From Spirochaetales bacterium (lineage in GTDB: Bacteria > Spirochaetota > Spirochaetia > JAGLYY01), in the NCBI GenBank assembly GCA_023131935.1, contig JAGLYY010000200.1, positions 1-16,387 on the forward strand: a DNA stretch of 16,387 nt. Reading direction: 5' to 3'. The number at the start of each line of letters is the position of its first letter. The stretch's first letter is position 1. The notes under the pieces were generated by a model. It saw nothing but the letters and a program-made list of their open reading frames with translations, ran no database searches and was not told where the DNA came from. The position numbers and the translations under genes were made by a program. This document shows, one piece after another, positions 1-6,553 of the stretch.

Positions 1-601
1 TATACCCGCCTGTTTCTTCCTTGGTGCCTGCCCAGGCTGTTATGATAAGTTCCGCTATCCCGGCTTCTTTCAGGATACTGAAATCAGGTTTGAAATTCCT
101 GATATCCATCTCGGTGGGTAACTCGACAAAAAGGAGGTCTTCAGTTTTCCCGGTGTATAGTACTCCTTCTGAAAAGAGGGGTTTCAGATCTTCCGGTAGA
201 TGAGATTCCTCTACATCGGTTGCGGGAAAATCAAGGACAATTCCATCAGAACTTTGAACGGCAGAGAGAATACCGCTCCGGGTTTTGAAGTTTAACTCCC
301 CCGTTATCCCGTACTCAGTAAAAAGGATATGGGCGGCGGCAAGAGTCCCGTGGCCGCAGAGGTCCACTTCACATTTGGGAGTAAACCACCGGAGATCATA
401 CAATCTCTGCCCATCCAGGTCTCCCGCAACGGAGGTTTTTGCCTGGGGTACGACGAAAGCGGTTTCCGAAAGGTTCATCTCCATCGCTATGTTTTGCATC
501 AGTTCCACATCGAGGATTTCATCAGTCACACAGACCCCTGCCGGGTTTCCCTTGAATGGTTTCTCACTAAAAGAATCTACCTGATAGATAGTCAGTTTCA
601 T
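1..601 (-). CDS. PhzF-family isomerase/epimerase-like protein (3' end outside window)
   Basis: About 200 N-terminal residues of a PhzF-fold protein; the rest lies beyond the left edge. The start MKLTIYQVDSFSEKPFKGNP is the typical PhzF opening. LSETAFV carries the glutamate that acts as general acid/base in PhzF and its relatives, and CGHGTLAAAH is the second family signature. Full-length members are usually near 260-300 residues with two similar halves, so the second half is what is missing. The family includes phenazine-pathway PhzF and many uncharacterised isomerases; nothing nearby suggests phenazine synthesis, so the substrate is unknown. The ATG follows an AAGGAAGG ribosome binding site and lies 18 bp after the hutI stop on the same strand, so it is probably the last or next-to-last gene of that operon. 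Family assignment is firm; function is not. Confidence 0.9.
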   Translation of the reverse strand, partial: MKLTIYQVDSFSEKPFKGNPAGVCVTDEILDVELMQNIAMEMNLSETAFVVPQAKTSVAGDLDGQRLYDLRWFTPKCEVDLCGHGTLAAAHILFTEYGITGELNFKTRSGILSAVQSSDGIVLDFPATDVEESHLPEDLKPLFSEGVLYTGKTEDLLFVELPTEMDIRNFKPDFSILKEAGIAELIITAWAGTKEETGGY

Positions 602-619
602 TGTTTTCACAGCCTTCCT

Positions 620-1882
620 TTAATTTGTAGTACGAAGTTCAGGTCTCTGATAAAGAACTTTCCCCTCCTTCATAGTCAACTGAACAAGATTGGCGCCAAA
701 GTAATAGGCGATCTCCTCAGGGGTAGTTATATCAAGGATCACCACATCCGCTTTTTTCCCTGCTTCAAGGCTTCCAACCTCGTTACCCCGTCCGATTGCC
801 CAGGCAGCATTTATCGTTGCGGCGGTGATGGCTTCGGAAATCTCCATTCCGCAGAAAAAGGCCCCTAAAGTGATCATCATCTGCATCGAGTAGGAGGGAC
901 AGCTCCCGGGGTTGAAATCGGTAGCCAGGGCAAAGGGGGTACCCGCTTTCCGGAACCGTCCGGCATCGGGATATACATCTGACTGAAGGAAAAAGGGTAC
1001 TCCCGGCATCAGGACCCCGATGGTTCCTTTATCTGCCATAAGACTCAGCTGCTCATCACTTATCCGCTCCAGGTGGTCAGCCGATATAGCACCGAGCAGG
1101 GCAGCATCTTTTGTTGCCCCTAAATCGTTGAATTGTCCTGCATGGACCTTTAGGCCGAACCCGGTCTTCTTTGCCGCCTTGAGGAGTAGCTTCGTTTCCT
1201 CCGCTGTAAAGGCCCCGTCTTCACAGAAAATATCAAAGAACTCCGCTTTGCCCCTGAATCTTTTAAGGCTGTCTCCCCCAAGCCACTTCATATATTCCGA
1301 ACGGTCTATATCCCGGGGGATCGTATGGGCACCAAGATAGGTGGCAACTATATCCATCGGATGTTCCCGGGAAAGCCGATTAATAACATCAAGCATCTTT
1401 TCTTCGGTTTTTTCATCCAGACCATAACCACTCTTTATCTCCACAGTTGTGGTGCCATGTTCTACCATCCGGTCCAGCCTGTCGAAACCAAGGTGATAAA
1501 GCTCCTCCGGTGTTGCCCCGCGGGTAGCCTTCACGGTGGAATGAATCCCCCCCCCGCTTTTGAGGATCTCCAGGTAGGTAACTCCCTTAAGGCGCTGTTC
1601 CATCTCCCCGGACCGCTTTCCCGCGAAAACAGTATGGGTATGGCAGTCGACAAAACCGGGCATTACAAGGTTCCCATGTGCATCGATAATCTCACCGGCT
1701 TCAGGATAACTCCTTTGAATCTCCACGGTGGTTCCTGCCGCAAGGACACGATCTCCACGAACGGCAAGAGCTCCATCCTCAATGAGGCAGAGCTCCTTCA
1801 TTTCCTCTCCCCCCCTTGGGCGATTCGCCCCAGCGAGGGTAAGGAGGTTTGCATTGATAATAAGCAGGTCGGCTGGTTTCAT
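620..1882 (-). CDS. hutI: imidazolonepropionase
   Basis: Imidazolonepropionase opens the imidazolone ring of 4-imidazolone-5-propionate to give N-formimino-L-glutamate, the third step of histidine degradation, in the cytoplasm. The 420-residue length is normal for the family. The amidohydrolase metal site is visible: HTH at His81/His83 (in VDCHTHTVFAG), His247 in KVHAGQF, and Asp322 in ALATDFNPGS, a HutI hallmark. The substrate-binding stretch EIKSGYGLD (148-156) is also present. The ATG lies 5 bp after the stop of the FTCD gene, with AAAGGGG directly upstream, so the two are translated from one message. Its product is the substrate of that FTCD. Histidase and urocanase genes are absent from the window. 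No truncation or odd residue is seen. Confidence 0.97.
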   Translation of the reverse strand: MKPADLLIINANLLTLAGANRPRGGEEMKELCLIEDGALAVRGDRVLAAGTTVEIQRSYPEAGEIIDAHGNLVMPGFVDCHTHTVFAGKRSGEMEQRLKGVTYLEILKSGGGIHSTVKATRGATPEELYHLGFDRLDRMVEHGTTTVEIKSGYGLDEKTEEKMLDVINRLSREHPMDIVATYLGAHTIPRDIDRSEYMKWLGGDSLKRFRGKAEFFDIFCEDGAFTAEETKLLLKAAKKTGFGLKVHAGQFNDLGATKDAALLGAISADHLERISDEQLSLMADKGTIGVLMPGVPFFLQSDVYPDAGRFRKAGTPFALATDFNPGSCPSYSMQMMITLGAFFCGMEISEAITAATINAAWAIGRGNEVGSLEAGKKADVVILDITTPEEIAYYFGANLVQLTMKEGKVLYQRPELRTTN

Positions 1883-1887
1883 CCCCT

Positions 1888-3573
1888 TTATCCTGCCTGT
1901 CCTTCCAGGTGTTTCCTGGCGGAAGCAAAAAGCCGTCTTTTAATCCGCTGTATCTCTGAAAGAAGATCCTCTACTTCCCTGGATATTTCCTTAACGAAGG
2001 TTTCATCCTTAACCTCCGGAAGATTTATCCGGACATTCAGATAGGCCCCCTCTCCCGCTGCCTCAGCCTGAATAACAGCCACAGCGGCATCCGATAGGGC
2101 GTTTGGGTTCCCCCGTTTCAGCACTTTTTCCGAAAGGAGGGCGAGGTCCTTCGACAATCGTAAGGTTTCCATCGGGACAAGGGTCATCCCTTTAGCCCCC
2201 TCTTCCATAGCGGCATCCCGGGTCCTCTTATCCTCATCGGTTTCCTTTGGAAGCCTCATGACCTCCATATAGGTATTGAAGGCATTGGTATCAATATCGA
2301 TCAGTTCGAGGAGCCGGTCTTTCAATTTCTGAGCTTCCAGGGAAACCTCTTCCATAAGCTTGAATGCCCGTTTGTGCTCCCGCTTTCCATAGGTAAGATT
2401 CGCGACCATAGAGGTAAGCCCCGCGGAGAGCGCACCGCTAAGGGCTGAAACACTCCCGCCGCCCGGAGCCATTGAATCAGAAGAAAGTTCGTTTACGAAA
2501 CCGCTGACGGTCATGTGGCGAAGTCCCTTCTCCTCCCCTTCAATCGCGTACTCAATGATCTTTTCCTTCGGATTAAAGGGAACAGTATCGTTGAGTCCAA
2601 GAGAGAGAATAGCTACATGGATGATCTCAGCCTCCGGTATCCCGACGTTTTTCCCCATCTTTCGCAGGTAATGCACACCCGAATCCATAAGGGCCTTCCT
2701 GGGAAGAAGCCCGATTACCTCACTTCCGGTAACCCGGAGTCCCCGTTTCTCCGCTTCCTCTGAAACCACATCAAAGGCATGGTGAAGTCCTGTCTCATGA
2801 TAATTTGTAAGATTAATAGTAACCTGGGCATACCCATATTCATCGATGTACCATCCGGCTGCCTGGCAATTCTTAAGCCTTCCGGGGACCTTGAGAGCTT
2901 TGCCATTTTCATCCCTGATAATGACCCCCTCTTTATCCCTTTTCGCCCGCCCCCGTTCCCGGACTGTAAGGGCAATGTCACTTGCGAGTTTCCTGTCCCG
3001 GGTACTGATATTGATATTATAAGCAAGGAGAAAATCCCGGACACCCGTTGCTGTAGCGCCGGCTGTTGGATTGAATTTCGCGGGGCCAAAATCAGGCTTG
3101 AAATCGGGGTCCTTATGTTTCTCTTCAAGGGCCTCGTATTCTCCTTTCCTGATATCCGGAAGCTTAACCCTGTCTTCCCGCCGGGCAGCCTTCGCGTAGA
3201 GGTACATGGGAATACCCAGTTCTTCCCCGGCCCGTCTGCCAAGCTCCTCCGCTAATGGAACACATTCCTCCGCGGTAATCCCGCTGACAGGGATAAAGGG
3301 ACACACATCGGTGGCGCCCATCCTGGGGTGGGCACCTTTATGTTTCCTCATGTCGATGAGTTCCGCGGCTTTGGCGACACCCCTGAAAACACCTTCAACA
3401 ATGATATCAGCGTCGCCGACGAAGGTAACAACGGTACGGTTTGTATCCGCCCCCATATCCACATCGAGCAGTTTAATCCCCTCGACGGAACAGATGGCAT
3501 CGGTGATCTGCCTTATTACCGCTTCATCTTTGCCTTCACTGAAGTTGGGTACACATTCTACAAGTCTTCTCAT
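1888..3573 (-). CDS. bifunctional glutamate formimidoyltransferase / formimidoyl-tetrahydrofolate cyclodeaminase
   Basis: This 561-residue protein joins two enzymes that many bacteria encode separately. Residues 1 to about 330 are the formimidoyltransferase: start MRRLVECVPNFSEG, the motif HKGAHPRMGATD with His82 (same number as the catalytic His of the mammalian enzyme), and the C-terminal subdomain with VTINLTNYHETGLHHAF. From about residue 353 the cyclodeaminase begins (MTVSGFVNELSSDSMAPGGG), a helical domain with the APGGGSVSALSGA signature, running to the end. Together they move the formimino group of formiminoglutamate to tetrahydrofolate and deaminate it to methenyl-THF, releasing glutamate and ammonia. 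The length matches the animal FTCD fusion (about 540). The ATG has AAGGA upstream and follows the transporter gene by 131 bp; hutI follows 5 bp later. Confidence 0.96.
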   Translation of the reverse strand: MRRLVECVPNFSEGKDEAVIRQITDAICSVEGIKLLDVDMGADTNRTVVTFVGDADIIVEGVFRGVAKAAELIDMRKHKGAHPRMGATDVCPFIPVSGITAEECVPLAEELGRRAGEELGIPMYLYAKAARREDRVKLPDIRKGEYEALEEKHKDPDFKPDFGPAKFNPTAGATATGVRDFLLAYNINISTRDRKLASDIALTVRERGRAKRDKEGVIIRDENGKALKVPGRLKNCQAAGWYIDEYGYAQVTINLTNYHETGLHHAFDVVSEEAEKRGLRVTGSEVIGLLPRKALMDSGVHYLRKMGKNVGIPEAEIIHVAILSLGLNDTVPFNPKEKIIEYAIEGEEKGLRHMTVSGFVNELSSDSMAPGGGSVSALSGALSAGLTSMVANLTYGKREHKRAFKLMEEVSLEAQKLKDRLLELIDIDTNAFNTYMEVMRLPKETDEDKRTRDAAMEEGAKGMTLVPMETLRLSKDLALLSEKVLKRGNPNALSDAAVAVIQAEAAGEGAYLNVRINLPEVKDETFVKEISREVEDLLSEIQRIKRRLFASARKHLEGQAG

Positions 3574-3585
3574 ATATTATTCCTT

Positions 3586-3744
3586 TTATATCTTCCTGAT
3601 CGTTGTATCGATAACACACCGATTATACCCCTGCCCCGTGGTATCTACAACTTTAAGAATCTCTTTATTTAAGGTAATAGTAATATTATATGTCCCTTCT
3701 TCAGCTATTGCTCTTCGCGTATCTTTAATTTCCTCTTCCAGCAG
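3586..3744 (-). CDS. possible small protein ORF without a standard start codon
   Basis: A reading frame overlaps the last 40 bp of the transporter gene in a different frame and ends with TAA only 12 bp before the FTCD start. It reads about 52 residues, including the stretches RRAIAEEGTYNITITLNKEI and VVDTTGQGYNRCVIDTTIRK, which look like ordinary folded protein rather than random translation. There is no in-frame ATG, GTG or TTG; the frame is open back to a TGA inside the transporter gene. CTG codons at 3744 and 3741 or an ATT at 3729 (just after GGAAGAGGA) are the only plausible starts. It could be a real small gene with a rare start, a remnant of a longer gene, or chance. I do not recognise a family. 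Confidence 0.25.
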   Translation of the reverse strand: MLEEEIKDTRRAIAEEGTYNITITLNKEILKVVDTTGQGYNRCVIDTTIRKI

Positions 3745-4430
3745 CTTGCAAGGTAAATGAAAGGTGTATCAAGAGCGGCTACAATCCATTTCAGAAGGTA
3801 GGTAGAAACAATAATCTCAAAGAGTATCTTCCCTTCAAAAATCCCGTAGAAAGCGATAAAGGTGAAAATGAGTGTATCGATCAGCTGGCTCACCATGGTA
3901 CTCAGGTTGTTCCTGAGCCAGATCCACCGGGTCCCCGGGACCTTCTTCCTCCAGTAATTGTATGCCCAGACATCATGAAGCTGAGAGATCATGTAGGCTG
4001 TCAGGCTGCCTATAGCGATCCTCGGCATGATGGAAAAGAGAGTAACCAGGGATCCTTGAGCGAAGTCCTCCAAAGAGGGACGAAAGAACAGGGCAAGGTT
4101 CATCAGGATGGTCATCACAATCAGAGCACCAAAGCCGATGTAAACCGCCTTTCGGGCATCCTTTTTCCCATAATTCTCGCTTAATATATCAGTTATGAGA
4201 AATGATGAGGCATAAACGATATTACCAAGAGTTGCTGTTATCCCGAAGAGTTCGATGGTTTTAAGAACTTGGATATTCGCAATTATTATCGCGATGGGGA
4301 TCCAGAGAAACAAGCCGAGTTTACCGAGAAACCGGTAAAAGAGCATGATTGCCCCGAAATTCACCAGGAGCATTACAAACCACAGAAGCTCGTTCAGGTA
4401 ACGGAATTCATTGATAAGATAGGAAAACAT
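3705..4430 (-). CDS. queuosine precursor transporter, YhhQ/VUT (DUF165) family
   Basis: A 241-residue inner-membrane protein of the YhhQ/VUT family, which imports the queuosine precursors preQ0 or preQ1. About six hydrophobic spans are visible. Family landmarks are NIVYASSFLITDILSENYGK (around 88-107), with the acidic T-D-x-x-x-E pattern, the stretch RIAIGSLTAYMISQLHDVWA, and the loop WLRNNLSTMVSQLIDT with its conserved S-Q pair. The ATG lies 5 bp after GGAGG. That ribosome binding site is the 3' end of a preQ1-I riboswitch, which independently supports the substrate and implies that preQ1 shuts off translation. It is the first gene ahead of FTCD and hutI, but there is no obvious functional link to histidine degradation. 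Assignment is secure; preQ0 versus preQ1 specificity is not decided by the sequence. Confidence 0.93.
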   Translation of the reverse strand: MFSYLINEFRYLNELLWFVMLLVNFGAIMLFYRFLGKLGLFLWIPIAIIIANIQVLKTIELFGITATLGNIVYASSFLITDILSENYGKKDARKAVYIGFGALIVMTILMNLALFFRPSLEDFAQGSLVTLFSIMPRIAIGSLTAYMISQLHDVWAYNYWRKKVPGTRWIWLRNNLSTMVSQLIDTLIFTFIAFYGIFEGKILFEIIVSTYLLKWIVAALDTPFIYLASCWKRKLKIREEQ

Positions 4431-4435
4431 AGGTA

Positions 4436-4470
4436 CCTCCAGTTTTGTTCAGGCGGGAGCTGTGACCGCC
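4436..4470 (-). promoter_or_regulatory. preQ1-I riboswitch (Shine-Dalgarno sequestering type)
   Basis: Read on the minus strand, the element has a 5-bp P1 stem GGCGG / CCGCC, a loop UCACAGCUC, and a tail UGAACAAAACUGGAGG. From memory it aligns closely with the Thermoanaerobacter tengcongensis preQ1-I aptamer, sharing the U just after P1, the C just before the 3' P1 strand, the AACAAAAC tail with its ligand-contacting A, and the G/C pair that starts pseudoknot P2. The UGG of the tail would pair with the loop, and it is continuous with the GGAGG that serves the transporter ATG 5 bp downstream. Ligand binding should therefore hide the ribosome binding site. The downstream gene encodes a queuosine-precursor transporter, exactly the expected target. 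An upstream AGGTAC (4491-4486) can pair with GTACCT across the ribosome binding site (4436-4431) and may take part in the switch; that part is speculation. Confidence 0.9.
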
Positions 4471-4509
4471 GTAGGGGTTCCGAGAGTACCTTAAATTGCT
4501 GAGATGTGC

Positions 4510-4539
4510 AATACGGAAATATATCAACTTTTCCGTATT
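4510..4539. repeat. 10-bp inverted repeat, A/T-rich hairpin
   Basis: AATACGGAAA and TTTCCGTATT form a perfect 10-bp inverted repeat around a 10-base loop. It lies upstream of the preQ1 riboswitch in the transporter leader region and downstream of the nucleotidyltransferase. It has no long T run on either side, so it is a poor intrinsic terminator. An operator or part of the promoter region is possible. Confidence 0.5.
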
Positions 4540-4584
4540 TCCGCCTTAGCTTTCGCCTTGCAAGAACTCCGTAGTTCGATACAA

Positions 4585-4606
4585 TTTTAAGGGGAAAACC
4601 TTAAAA
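4585..4606. repeat. 8-bp inverted repeat, A/T-rich hairpin
   Basis: TTTTAAGG and CCTTAAAA are perfect inverted repeats around a GGAAAA loop. The symmetric T and A runs could make it a weak bidirectional terminator between the minus-strand nucleotidyltransferase and the transporter leader. The stem is A/T-rich, so I give it little weight. Confidence 0.35.
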
Positions 4607-4653
4607 CCGCTTACTACAGGCAACATTTTGGATTATTATTTCATCTTTCATAA

Positions 4654-4738
4654 GCCCCGAAGGGGCATAATATCTTAATAACACAGGGGGAAGCCCTGTG
4701 TTATGGCGCGGTCATAACTCTCCAAGCCCTGAAAGGGC
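4654..4738. repeat. cluster of three GC-rich palindromes (REP/RAYT-like dispersed repeat)
   Basis: Three perfect hairpins stand in a row: GCCCC-GAA-GGGGC (4654-4666); an 11-bp stem ATAACACAGGG / CCCTGTGTTAT around GGAAG (4678-4704); and GCCCT-GAA-AGGGC (4726-4738). The first and third share the form GCCC(C/T)GAA(G/A)GGGC. The second hairpin has an AAGCCC next to its loop that echoes the others. An 8-bp inverted repeat, TAACTCTC (4715-4722) and GAGAGTTA (4785-4792), brackets the third one. From general knowledge, such pairs of small GAA-loop palindromes are dispersed in many bacterial genomes and resemble non-autonomous REP elements mobilised by RAYT (Y1-type) transposases. No transposase is in the window. 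The right boundary at about 4792 coincides with the point where the HEPN-like reading frame stops. Confidence 0.65.
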
Positions 4739-4789
4739 GATATAATTATTCCCAGATATAACGCTCATCAAATACGACTTCATTGAGAG

Positions 4790-4840
4790 TTACAGTTTGC
4801 CCAATCTCTTACAAACCCAGTTTTGATAATCCTCAGCCAT
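4790..4840 (-). pseudogene. remnant of HEPN-domain partner gene (first 16 codons)
   Basis: An ATG overlaps the end of the nucleotidyltransferase gene (ATGGCTGA) and opens MAEDYQNWVCKRLGKL before a TAA. The opening MAEDYQNWV resembles the start of HEPN proteins, which commonly follow MNT nucleotidyltransferases with just such an overlap; a complete HEPN gene would be about 110-150 codons. The frame ends within the 8-bp inverted repeat that borders the palindrome cluster, and no HEPN-like sequence continues in other frames. I infer that the partner was cut off by insertion of or recombination at the palindromic repeat. Sixteen residues cannot prove homology. Confidence 0.45.
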
Positions 4841-5174
4841 AAAGAATAATTCCTTCTTTAGACGCTGTGCTATAAATCATATTTTTATCGTATTTATTCT
4901 TTTCCCATTTCTCTGAATCCACCGCTATCAGGTCTACCGGCACAGGTATTTTATTTTCATAAAAAGCGCGATAGATAGCACTTGTCAGCTTTCTTTCGTT
5001 GCCTATGTCGTTTTTGATTATAAGAAAATCATAATCGCTATCTTCGGTACCCTCTCCTCGTGCTATTGATCCAAAAAGTATTACTTTATCCGGATGAGCG
5101 GATTGGAGGATTACGTTGAGGATTTTCTTTACCAATGCGTCCTGTTTGTTTACTGCTCTTCTTTTAGTTCCCAT
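4833..5174 (-). CDS. MNT-type nucleotidyltransferase domain protein
   Basis: A 113-residue minimal nucleotidyltransferase. The catalytic signature is intact: LFGSIARG (33-40) with Gly35-Ser36, then the Asp47-x-Asp49 metal pair in DSDYDFLII, and the third acid Asp81 in VPVDLIAV. Such proteins usually pair with a HEPN protein, where the MNT protein can act as antitoxin by modifying the HEPN toxin (for example by AMPylation). Here the expected downstream partner survives only as a 16-codon stub, so it appears to be an orphan. The nearest Shine-Dalgarno-like AGGAGG is 13 bp before the ATG, a rather long gap, and no earlier in-frame start exists before a stop codon. No promoter was identified. Substrate and present activity are unknown. 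Confidence 0.85.
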   Translation of the reverse strand: MGTKRRAVNKQDALVKKILNVILQSAHPDKVILFGSIARGEGTEDSDYDFLIIKNDIGNERKLTSAIYRAFYENKIPVPVDLIAVDSEKWEKNKYDKNMIYSTASKEGIILYG

Positions 5175-5251
5175 GAAATCGCTTTAACCTCCTAAAAGGC
5201 TGATAACCAAAGGACCTTTAAAGGAACGATTGTAATGATCTTCATCCACTT

Positions 5252-6553
5252 TTACAATCCCAGGGCTTCCGCGGCCCCTTCCGCGATCTCACGGTTTTCC
5301 TTGAGTTCTTCAAGCAGTTTCCTGCCAAGGTTATCGTGGGCCTGCTTGTAGTTGAGGCCATGCTCTTTTATTTCCGTTGATTCCCAGGAGTAGATTATCT
5401 TTTCCCCCAGAAAAATGGATAAAACCCCCCTCCCCCTGGTGGTAAAGATGCCGTATTCGTTTTCCGGAATATCTGTATAGGTAATTTCAAGGAGGACCTT
5501 GTTCTCACTACCCGATTCTGTTATTTTTACCGGCAGGATTGGGCCCAAGACGCCGCGGAAAGCCGCGGGATCTGCGTCACCCCGGAATTCAAACACTGCC
5601 AGAAGTGGTTCATAGCGTCCGAGAAAACCCCAGGAGGGGACATCTATGGTGCGGAAATATGTTTTCTCGTCGATTCCGATTTCATCGGCAAGAAGGGTAA
5701 TCCAATAACTCTCCGCTCCTTCCTTTCGAATCGGGAGAGCAAGAGACGCCTCAATCTCACCGTTATTTCCGCTTTCAAAGCGGCCTAAAAGGTTACCACC
5801 TTCGGCAAGAATGGCCATGGGAAGCCTTCCTGTTCTCCTGTCACTTTCAATCCGGACTGTAAGCGAAAGGGTACCATCGAAGGCTACCGGAAGCTCCTCG
5901 GTCAATCCGGACAGAGAAAGCCCCTGGAAAATACCGGATACACTCTCCTCAATAAGGTCGAGAAGCACACCGCTCTTCCCTTCGACACCCCCCTGGATAA
6001 CAAGCGCATAGGGAGATTCAAGGAGCATATTATGAACCGTACTCAGGGCATTGAGTTCGCTGTATACTGTTCTCCCTGCGTCCCGATAAAGGGGACCAAG
6101 AATGTCTTCTGACCGTCCTTCAAGGGCTTCTATCGCCTGTTCCTGGCGGATCTGCCATTTTGCCTTTGACAATCGGACATACACCCAGGCTCCCGCGGTT
6201 TTAGAGAAATAGGAATCAACTATCTCAACCTCCTGGAGTTCCTGGTTTATCTGCTCTTCGATAAGAAAGGTGACTGATTCGGAATATTCTTCTCCGGTAC
6301 TGCTTTCCATGAGAATTGTTGCTTCGCTCTGAATTTTTGTGGAAATTGATGCCGCCAGGTTCGATAGGGCTATATCTCTTGCCCTCTGCTGGTCCTCCGC
6401 CCTATTCCCTGAATCTGATGAACCGATCCCGATAAAATAAGAGGTATCAACGGGATAATTCCGTACCCAATCCGGCTCCGCTTCCACGGGCGGCGCTGAA
6501 GCACAGGCCGCGAAAAAAGATAAAAGAGTCAGCAAAATGATTGTTCGTTTCAC
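5252..6553 (-). CDS. LPP20-like lipoprotein, 433 aa
   Basis: A predicted outer-envelope lipoprotein. The start MKRTIILLTLLSFFAAC is a short signal peptide ending in a relaxed lipobox, FAAC at residues 14-17. Residues about 26-140 have the LPP20 pattern: PDWVRNYPVDTSYFIGIGSS followed by a helix rich in Ala/Arg that counts the protein's own steps (ARDIALSNLAASISTKIQSE) and a strand pair AWVYVRLSK. The remaining 290 residues are mainly beta-type with no family I recognise. The start codon is GTG (complement of CAC at 6551-6553), not ATG, and it shares one base with the TAG of the upstream gene (TAGTG), so translation is probably coupled. Role unknown; LPP20 proteins are envelope lipoproteins, sometimes surface-exposed. 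No clear terminator follows. Confidence 0.85.
   Translation of the reverse strand: MKRTIILLTLLSFFAACASAPPVEAEPDWVRNYPVDTSYFIGIGSSDSGNRAEDQQRARDIALSNLAASISTKIQSEATILMESSTGEEYSESVTFLIEEQINQELQEVEIVDSYFSKTAGAWVYVRLSKAKWQIRQEQAIEALEGRSEDILGPLYRDAGRTVYSELNALSTVHNMLLESPYALVIQGGVEGKSGVLLDLIEESVSGIFQGLSLSGLTEELPVAFDGTLSLTVRIESDRRTGRLPMAILAEGGNLLGRFESGNNGEIEASLALPIRKEGAESYWITLLADEIGIDEKTYFRTIDVPSWGFLGRYEPLLAVFEFRGDADPAAFRGVLGPILPVKITESGSENKVLLEITYTDIPENEYGIFTTRGRGVLSIFLGEKIIYSWESTEIKEHGLNYKQAHDNLGRKLLEELKENREIAEGAAEALGL

Noticed and set aside
329..868. Plus-strand open frame of 179 codons
   Set aside because: Antisense to the PhzF and hutI genes; no recognisable protein features.
1325..2044. Plus-strand open frame of 239 codons
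   Set aside because: It lies wholly opposite hutI and the end of the FTCD gene, both with clear family motifs, and its translation shows no domain.
3206..3760. Plus-strand open frame of 184 codons
   Set aside because: Antisense to FTCD and the gap before it. The minus-strand reading across the gap is the more protein-like one.
4654..4738. CRISPR array
   Set aside because: The palindromes differ in sequence and spacing, there are no regular spacers and no cas gene is nearby.
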